From contig JAPVVU010000073.1 of NCBI GenBank assembly GCA_028571885.1, positions 1-10,931 on the forward strand: a stretch of 10,931 nt of DNA. The letters are read 5' to 3'. Shown in pieces: positions 5,913 through 10,931 of this stretch. The notes beneath the pieces were generated by a model. That model made no database searches. It saw only the letters and a list, made by a program, of their open reading frames with translations, and was not told the DNA's origin. The stretch is from Gammaproteobacteria bacterium. Lineage in GTDB: Bacteria; Pseudomonadota; Gammaproteobacteria; GRL18. The translations under genes and the position numbers were made by a program. Position 1 is the stretch's first letter; each line of letters opens with the position of its first letter.

Positions 5913-8384
5913 ATGGCGAATTACTGCATTTCAACGACAACAGCTATTAGTCTTTATCAGCACCTTTCAGATGGCGTGATGCATATTGATGGACAAAACC
6001 ATATCATTGCTATTAATCCTGCAGCAGAAAAAATTCTTAAATGGACACAAGCAGACATCATCGGGCGTAATGCCCATGAAACCATTTGTGCGCTTGATGG
6101 ACGATATCGGCATAGTAGTGAACACTGTCGTTTAAATCATCGCTTTGAACAAAATGATGAATCAGCACAGACACAGGAGAATACAAGAGAATTTGTCTGG
6201 GTTGATAAAGACGGTTCCTATCTGCAAATTGATGCAAAAATACTTCAAATTAATGCCAGCCCTCTCTCTTCAGACTCTGTTGATTCCTGCTCTTTTGATT
6301 CATGCTCTTTTGATTCTAGAGTGCCTGATTATGAAGAGAAAAATTCTGACAATAGCATTATCATTTTGTTTCGTGATTGTTCAGAGTCAGGATACAGTGA
6401 AAGTGAAGTTAAACGTTTATCGCTATTCCCCGAATTAAGTCCCGCGCCGATTTTGCAATTAGACGAAGCAGCCATGATTCATTATGCCAATCCTGCTATG
6501 ACAGAGCTCATGGTTAAATATGGCTTTGACGAAATGGGGCGGGTAGCTATATTGCCTGATGATATAGAAATTTTTCTACAGCGTTGTATTAATAATAATG
6601 AAACCATTGAAGGGATTGAAAGTGAGTCTGCTGGTAAATGGTATTTATGGAATTTTCACCCTGTTGAGCATCATGAATTAAATTTGGTTCAGGTCTACGG
6701 CCTGGATATAACTTCACAAAAAAAATATGAGCAAAAACTCAGGCAGCTGAAAGAACTGGCTGAAGCGCATACTGAACAAAAAAGTAATTTTGTTGCCAAT
6801 ATGAGTCATGAGTTAAGAACACCGATGAACGGCGTTATTGGCTTGAGTGGGTTGCTTCTGGATACGCAATTAAATAATGAGCAGGAAGATTTTGTTCATA
6901 AGATTCAGTCATCAGCCAGCTCATTACTGCATATAATTAATGATATTCTTGATATTTCAAAAATTGAATCAGGTAAGCTGGATATTGATCCTGTGCAGTT
7001 TAATTTTCATGCATTAATTATTGAAGCAATTGAAATTAGTACGCTTAAAGCTAAAGAAAAAAAGATTGAGCTGGAATGCCGTATTGATGCCAATATGCCT
7101 GAATACATTGTTGGTGATGCGATTCGTATCAGGCAGATTTTAATTAATTTTATTAGTAATGCCGTAAAATTTACAGCAAAAGGTCATGTTTTAGTTGATG
7201 TGATATGCCATAAGCTTTCTAGTGAGTCGGTGGAGTTTAGCTTAAGAGTAGAAGACAGCGGCATTGGAATTAGTCATGCAAAAATAGAATATGTTTTTGG
7301 TAAATTCAATCAGGCTGACATATCAACAACGAGAGAGTTTGGCGGGACAGGACTTGGACTTTCCATCAGCAAAGAGCTGACTGAGCTGATGGGTGGCGAA
7401 ATTGGCCTGGAAAGTGAACTTGGTAAAGGGTCGACATTCTGGTCGAAATTTAACTGCCCAATTGGTAATTATCAGACAGAGATTGAGAAAATTAATCCGC
7501 TACTGGCAAAAGAGTTGACTCTGTTGCTAATCGGCAGTTTACCAGTAGGGATAAAAATATTAACTGAGCTGATTAAAACATGGCATATAAAAACACTACA
7601 CGTAGAACAGATAAATCAGGCAAACAATTTTATTACAGAGCGTGCTGAAGCTTTAGAAAATGGTGGAGAAAAAGAGGTAACACAGCCACTAATCATAGTG
7701 TTCTGTGAAAATATAAGTGATGATGAAATTACATCATTATTGGACTCTCCCTGCATTCAGCAACAAAACAACATTAAAGCAATAGTGATTAATAATGAAA
7801 GTGAAACAAATTTAGAACAAAGATATCAGGCACTTGGCTTAAATGGATTTATCAAAAAACCATTCAGCCCAAGATTGTTTAAACAGTTTATTTATGATGC
7901 CAGTGAGTCAGATTCTTTTATTGTAGGACGTTGTCGCCCAGGTAGTGAAGATATTGTTCAGGATAACCATATTAAATTACATGTCCTGCTGGCTGAAGAT
8001 AATTTGGTCAACCAGATGGTGGCTAAAACATTGTTGAAAAAAGCAGGATGCGAAGTTGATGTTGTTGAAAATGGACAATTGGCTGTGGATGCCTGGCAAC
8101 AGGGTTCATATGATGCAATCTTCATGGACTGTCAGATGCCGGTCATGGATGGTTATCAGGCAACACAAAAAATACGTGAGCAAGAGCTCTCTGAACTAAA
8201 GCAGATACAGCATATTACGATTATCGCTTTAACGGCAAATGCAATGGATGGAGAAAAAGAAAATTGCTACGCGGCTGGAATGGATAAGTTTCTAACGAAG
8301 CCGATTAATGTTGCTCATCTGCATCAAATCCTGCAAGAAATAACACCTCGCCGCCCTGTTACCTGGAAGCATCATCAAAATTAA
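5913..8384 (+). CDS. Soluble PAS-PAS hybrid histidine kinase with degenerate and intact receiver domains
   Basis: 823 residues, no membrane segment, so a cytoplasmic sensor. The first PAS domain (about 13-120) carries the GRNAHETIC...DGRY...C pattern common in hybrid kinases, followed by a repeat-containing loop (124-135). A second PAS-like domain spans about 174-272, then a short coiled coil. HisKA has H299 in NMSHELRTPMNGVIG. The ATPase domain shows N416 (FISNAVKFT), D448 (EDSGIGI) and the GGTGLGLS box at 477-484, ending in GKGSTFW. Residues about 536-660 resemble a receiver without its acidic pair and phospho-aspartate but keep K649 (IKKPFSP). The final receiver (about 692-815) is intact: E695, D696, phospho-site D739 (FMDCQMPVMDG), T774 and K796. 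Family logic implies autophosphorylation on H299 and transfer to D739. No HPt domain or separate response regulator lies nearby. It follows the HD-GYP gene by 65 nt, so control of cyclic-di-GMP turnover is plausible but unproven. Confidence 0.92.
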   Translation: MANYCISTTTAISLYQHLSDGVMHIDGQNHIIAINPAAEKILKWTQADIIGRNAHETICALDGRYRHSSEHCRLNHRFEQNDESAQTQENTREFVWVDKDGSYLQIDAKILQINASPLSSDSVDSCSFDSCSFDSRVPDYEEKNSDNSIIILFRDCSESGYSESEVKRLSLFPELSPAPILQLDEAAMIHYANPAMTELMVKYGFDEMGRVAILPDDIEIFLQRCINNNETIEGIESESAGKWYLWNFHPVEHHELNLVQVYGLDITSQKKYEQKLRQLKELAEAHTEQKSNFVANMSHELRTPMNGVIGLSGLLLDTQLNNEQEDFVHKIQSSASSLLHIINDILDISKIESGKLDIDPVQFNFHALIIEAIEISTLKAKEKKIELECRIDANMPEYIVGDAIRIRQILINFISNAVKFTAKGHVLVDVICHKLSSESVEFSLRVEDSGIGISHAKIEYVFGKFNQADISTTREFGGTGLGLSISKELTELMGGEIGLESELGKGSTFWSKFNCPIGNYQTEIEKINPLLAKELTLLLIGSLPVGIKILTELIKTWHIKTLHVEQINQANNFITERAEALENGGEKEVTQPLIIVFCENISDDEITSLLDSPCIQQQNNIKAIVINNESETNLEQRYQALGLNGFIKKPFSPRLFKQFIYDASESDSFIVGRCRPGSEDIVQDNHIKLHVLLAEDNLVNQMVAKTLLKKAGCEVDVVENGQLAVDAWQQGSYDAIFMDCQMPVMDGYQATQKIREQELSELKQIQHITIIALTANAMDGEKENCYAAGMDKFLTKPINVAHLHQILQEITPRRPVTWKHHQN
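6282..6317 (+). repeat. 15-bp in-frame tandem repeat encoding DSCSF-DSCSF-DS
   Basis: GATTCCTGCTCTTTT (6282-6296) is followed by GATTCATGCTCTTTT (6297-6311) and the start of a third copy, GATTCT. The unit is five codons, so copy-number change keeps the frame. It falls in a loop of the first PAS domain (residues 124-135) and adds two cysteines. Confidence 0.8.
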
Positions 8385-8437
8385 ATTTTTGCACTTATAG
8401 ACGTTGGCTATAAATTGAAAAACAGTGACTAATCCAA

Positions 8438-8475
8438 ACATCACATCGTCATCTTTGTTGATGAATATGTGATGT
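8438..8475. terminator. Stem-loop between convergent genes, possible bidirectional terminator
   Basis: ACATCACAT (8438-8446) pairs perfectly with ATGTGATGT (8467-8475). An inner stem, TCATC/GATGA (8449-8453 and 8460-8464), is separated from it by a two-base internal loop. It lies about 54 nt after the kinase stop and about 66 nt after the stop of the converging minus-strand gene. The stem is AT-rich and has no immediate T-run on either strand, so it is a weak candidate for an intrinsic terminator and could instead be a transcript-stabilising hairpin. Confidence 0.4.
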
Positions 8476-8541
8476 AATCATTATCCTCAATTAATCAATG
8501 TGGAGTACCTAATAGGGTCTTGCAGTTGTTTCTGTCAATAA

Positions 8542-9183
8542 TTATTCATTTATATAGAAACGGCTTTTAGCAATATTGGATGCAATACCATAGGCTTTTA
8601 GATCTCTGGCGTTACATTTACCATCGTTATTACTGTCAGGTACTATATCTGGTGCGTCATTGTACACACCGTCATTATTTAAATCATCGGCCACAGCAAT
8701 GTAAACCTTACTTTTGGTATCCACACCAAACAAGGGTGCTCCGACAATCCAGGTATCCCATATTTCTGTACCGTCTTCAGTAAGATTTGTTACTCCGGTA
8801 AGGTTAAATAGATTGGCAAGGTTCTGACATGAGCCGCCACCGATGGTTGTGGTTGACAGTAAGACAATGACTCCCGGCAATCTATCGTCAGCACCCGGTG
8901 AAAAAGTGCCTGGAAAGGGTGCGACATTATTGTGTGGTCCCGGACCCGTGATCTGAAAGTCAGTAAACCCGGTGGATTCCAGTTCACCTTCATATTGGAC
9001 GGCAATATCGACGAACCAACCTCTCCCGCCTATGCCGACACTATCGCCTCTGGCCGGGGCAAACAGTTCAATATTGATGTCATTGTGATTTTTATAAGAC
9101 TTATTATCAGCATTAGCCGACATTGATGAAACAGAAAATAACAGACTGGCAAATAAGCCTGCAATGAGTGATGTGTTTTTCAT
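8542..9183 (-). CDS. Secreted protein of unknown function with two dockerin-like calcium-binding loops
   Basis: 213 residues, family not recognised. A signal peptide covers residues 1-25 (KNTS, then a hydrophobic stretch to about 19, probable cut after SANA), so the product is exported. The middle is rich in glycine, proline and small residues (ARGDSVGIGGRGWFVDIAV, TGPGPHNNVAPFPG, LANLFNLTGVTNL), which looks like a beta-rich globular domain. Near the C-terminus are two loops of EF-hand/dockerin form: DLNNDGVYND starting at 167 and DSNNDGKCNARD at 183-194, the second followed by LKAYG as in dockerin repeats. Two cysteines (119 and 190) could form a disulphide. Dockerin repeats bind calcium and in cellulosomes bind cohesins; no cohesin gene is visible, so a structural calcium site is the simpler guess. 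AAGGAGA at 9194-9200 lies 10 nt before the ATG. The gene converges with the kinase gene. Confidence 0.75.
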   Translation of the reverse strand: MKNTSLIAGLFASLLFSVSSMSANADNKSYKNHNDINIELFAPARGDSVGIGGRGWFVDIAVQYEGELESTGFTDFQITGPGPHNNVAPFPGTFSPGADDRLPGVIVLLSTTTIGGGSCQNLANLFNLTGVTNLTEDGTEIWDTWIVGAPLFGVDTKSKVYIAVADDLNNDGVYNDAPDIVPDSNNDGKCNARDLKAYGIASNIAKSRFYINE

Positions 9184-9214
9184 AACAGTTACGTCTCCTT
9201 AAGAAGTATGATAG

Positions 9215-9230
9215 ACCTATTAAGATAGGT
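9215..9230. promoter_or_regulatory. Short inverted repeat in the leader of the secreted-protein gene
   Basis: ACCTAT (9215-9220), a four-base spacer and ATAGGT (9225-9230) form a perfect 6-bp inverted repeat about 32 nt upstream of the ATG at 9183 and just upstream of its ribosome-binding site. It could be a small operator or an mRNA hairpin in the leader. I see no further copies near other promoters in the window. Confidence 0.25.
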
Positions 9231-9302
9231 TTTGCATGTAGTACATAACTGTAAACACTCACCAGGTAATATTATTCCATCAAATTTTCAGTTTTTTATT
9301 TT

Positions 9303-10742
9303 TTAAAACATATCCATAAGATGCCACCAGAAAAAATTAAGTGGTGTTAAAAAGATCAGACTCACCAGGGTTAGCCATAAACAAAATTTGATTGCGCTGG
9401 AAATATTCTCACCAGCCATTTGCAGACCGACTAATATCGGAGGTGCCTGATAGGGGAAAATAACGGTGGAAAATCCAATTACCTGAGTCATCATCACGCT
9501 TTCCAGTGGTAAACCTGTTGCTTGTGATAATTGTGAGGATATTGGTGTTAATACGGCAGGCACTCCGGGTAATGTGGTCATGAAAGCTGTTATAGTGGCC
9601 ATAAAATTAAGCAGCATAAAATTGATGAATGTTTCCCCTCGTTCCACGGGTAAGATGGACAAAAATGTTTGTGCCAGAGTATCACCGATACCCGAAGAAC
9701 TGATAACCCCGCCAAAGCCTAAAATCCCAGCAACGAATAGTAACGGAGAAAGATTAATTTTATCATTGAATACTTTTGGGCTAACGATGTTGAATCCTGG
9801 TAATAATAAAAATATTGCACCGCCCAAAGCGATCCAGGCGGGTGATATATGGTGAATAAAATCACTTCCCCAAAGGATTAGCAGCAAAACGATCAGTGTT
9901 AATAGCAATGATTCTTCCTTTGTTATTTTTCTGCTTGCAGATAATTCCCTGTACTGTTTTTCTGATGGTGAGTCTGGAAAAAGCCAGATCAGTAATGCAA
10001 TGATAATAATCGCTTTGAGCATGCCCAAAATAGGAAAATGAAGCAGCAGATATTCCCCGTATAAAAATGAGATATTAAACTGATTTTCAGCAAGACCAGC
10101 AAGGATCATATTGGCAACATTGGCAGGTAAAATTGAAAATGCGGGGATAAATGTACCGAAAATTGCGGCTAATATAATTGCTGTTCGACCATTAGAACCG
10201 GAAGAAAAGGCAAAATGATCAGCAATGCCCATAGCAATTGGTATTAATAATACGATTCTGCCCATTGCCGAGGGCATTAAGAAGCTAAAAATGACACCGA
10301 TAAGCACCATGCCGGTAATTATTTTTTTATAACTGCCTTCAAGATGTTTCACAATCTGTTGTGCAAAACGCTTTCCCAAACCTGTTTCGTTAATGGCCAC
10401 ACCGATAACAAGACCTGAAAAAACCAGCCAGAATGCGGCTGAAGTAAAGCCAGAGAAGACAATTTCAACGGGAGCTAATGAAAAAATAACTGTAGTGAAA
10501 AAAAACAGCAGTGCAGTAATGTGCTCTGGTATGATTCCTGTTGCCCATAGAGCAATGACTATCAGGAGTAATGCGGTGATTTTTGACTGTTCTTGAGATA
10601 AAAAAGAGGCTGAGAAAAATAATAATGTAAAAATTGAAAAGGTGATGAATAGAAAAACTAGTGTATAAATTAATGCCTTTATAGATATCCCGTGTATTGC
10701 TGGTTTTTGTTTATTTGTATTGACTTTATTATACATGGGCAT
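9303..10742 (-). CDS. SLC13/DASS-family anion transporter with altered SNT motifs
   Basis: 479 residues, strongly hydrophobic, with about 11-12 predicted membrane segments starting near residue 22, so an inner-membrane carrier. The overall pattern (ALWATGIIPEHITALLFFF early, a long hydrophilic loop near residues 250-270, re-entrant glycine/proline-rich hairpins, FPYQAPP late) fits the sodium-coupled SLC13 divalent-anion family, whose members move sulphate, succinate, citrate or related dicarboxylates. Known members have two SNT motifs that hold substrate and sodium. Here the equivalent places read PSAMGR at 157-162 (SNT becomes SAM) and TTLPG at 389-393 (SNT becomes TLP). The substrate is therefore uncertain and may not be a dicarboxylate. 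Two ATGs compete at 10742 and 10736, both without a clear ribosome-binding site; the longer one is reported. It lies 119 nt upstream of the secreted-protein gene on the same strand, and is divergent from whatever begins at the right edge. Confidence 0.75.
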   Translation of the reverse strand: MPMYNKVNTNKQKPAIHGISIKALIYTLVFLFITFSIFTLLFFSASFLSQEQSKITALLLIVIALWATGIIPEHITALLFFFTTVIFSLAPVEIVFSGFTSAAFWLVFSGLVIGVAINETGLGKRFAQQIVKHLEGSYKKIITGMVLIGVIFSFLMPSAMGRIVLLIPIAMGIADHFAFSSGSNGRTAIILAAIFGTFIPAFSILPANVANMILAGLAENQFNISFLYGEYLLLHFPILGMLKAIIIIALLIWLFPDSPSEKQYRELSASRKITKEESLLLTLIVLLLILWGSDFIHHISPAWIALGGAIFLLLPGFNIVSPKVFNDKINLSPLLFVAGILGFGGVISSSGIGDTLAQTFLSILPVERGETFINFMLLNFMATITAFMTTLPGVPAVLTPISSQLSQATGLPLESVMMTQVIGFSTVIFPYQAPPILVGLQMAGENISSAIKFCLWLTLVSLIFLTPLNFFWWHLMDMF

Positions 10743-10901
10743 TCACATGGATTATTGAATTAGGTTTAAGTAACACTGTGGCAAAATTTCCTGGAAGTGT
10801 CTACAACATTGAATTTTTATTAGGTGTTTTTTATTATTTTTAATCAAGTTAACTATTCCTGATAATGGTATTTTTGAAAGGGTTTTACGTGCGGAGGGGA
10901 A
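10743..10901. other. Divergent intergenic region at the right edge
   Basis: This stretch separates the minus-strand transporter from the putative plus-strand gene. Apart from the sigma-70-like promoter at 10809-10837 and the GC-richer ribosome-binding segment from 10891, I see no repeat, RNA gene or coding frame. No clear promoter for the transporter could be picked out on the minus strand. Confidence 0.5.
10809..10837 (+). promoter_or_regulatory. Sigma-70-like promoter for the gene at the right edge
   Basis: TTGAAT at 10809-10814 and TATTAT at 10832-10837 are separated by exactly 17 bp, matching the consensus at four and five of six positions. Transcription would start near 10844 and leave a leader of about 58-70 nt before the ATGs at 10902 and 10914. 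It is the best-formed promoter in the window, although AT-rich DNA raises the chance of a coincidental match. Confidence 0.5.
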
Positions 10902-10931
10902 ATGGGAGGCCCGATGGCTAAAAAATCAGGA
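10902..10931 (+). CDS. Start of an unidentified gene, cut by the window edge
   Basis: ATG at 10902 opens a frame reading MGGPMAKKSG, which is still open at the last base. A second in-frame ATG at 10914 (MAKKSG) has GGGAGG 4 nt upstream, while the first has GGAGG 4 nt upstream, so either could be used. A good promoter lies about 65-90 nt upstream. Ten residues are too few for any identification. The combination of promoter, ribosome-binding sites and a shift to GC-richer sequence is the only reason to call it. Confidence 0.4.
   Translation, partial: MGGPMAKKSG

Noticed and set aside
6145..6438. 97-codon plus-strand frame within the kinase gene
   Set aside because: It is in another frame of the PAS region, has no start signal, and arises partly from the tandem repeat.
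8510..8520. ACCTAATAGGGT near the end of the secreted-protein gene, resembling the leader repeat at 9215-9230
   Set aside because: The similarity is partial and short, and its symmetry is imperfect; not enough to call a paired element.
8580..9126. Several 64-71-codon frames on both strands overlapping the secreted-protein gene
   Set aside because: None has a ribosome-binding site or sensible composition, while the 213-residue frame has a signal peptide, a ribosome-binding site and ordered calcium loops.

Overview
The window looks like the chromosome of a gammaproteobacterium with AT-leaning base composition. The evidence is a TrhP (YegQ) protein very close to the E. coli type, a magnesium-type HemB like that of Pseudomonas, a periplasmic MlaC/Ttg2D protein, and an HD-GYP protein with the N-terminal DUF3391 domain common in this class. 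I cannot name the genus.

Layout. On the minus strand, bases 1-416 carry the first two thirds of an MlaC-like phospholipid-binding protein. A 300-bp AT-rich divergent region follows, and then a compact plus-strand operon: trhP (tRNA U34 hydroxylation), hemB (porphobilinogen synthase), a 91-residue two-helix membrane protein and aroE (shikimate dehydrogenase). The gaps are 24, 32 and 0 nt, so this reads as a housekeeping unit. AroE feeds chorismate and hence prephenate, which TrhP is known to need, so at least two of the genes are metabolically connected.

Directly at the aroE stop codon sits a 161-bp non-coding inverted-repeat element (4303-4463). It has 17-bp terminal inverted repeats beginning GTAA and is flanked by a perfect 8-bp direct repeat. 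This is the signature of an IS66-family MITE, and the inserted DNA folds into a long hairpin. I consider it the clearest unannotated structure in the window.

Next is a two-gene signalling block on the plus strand: a DUF3391-HD-GYP protein (probable cyclic-di-GMP phosphodiesterase with a GFP variant of the signature motif) and a soluble PAS-PAS hybrid histidine kinase with one degenerate and one intact receiver domain. No transmembrane sensor, HPt or DNA-binding output lies nearby. Both genes lack a clear ribosome-binding site.

The last third is on the minus strand: a secreted protein of unknown function with two dockerin/EF-hand-like calcium-binding loops, and an SLC13/DASS-type membrane transporter in which both canonical SNT motifs are replaced. 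A plus-strand gene seems to begin at the very right edge, behind a good sigma-70-like promoter.

I see no CRISPR array, tRNA, rRNA, phage gene or complete transposase. Most of the window is ordinary core genome, and the interest lies in the MITE, the variant signalling pair and the two poorly characterised minus-strand proteins.
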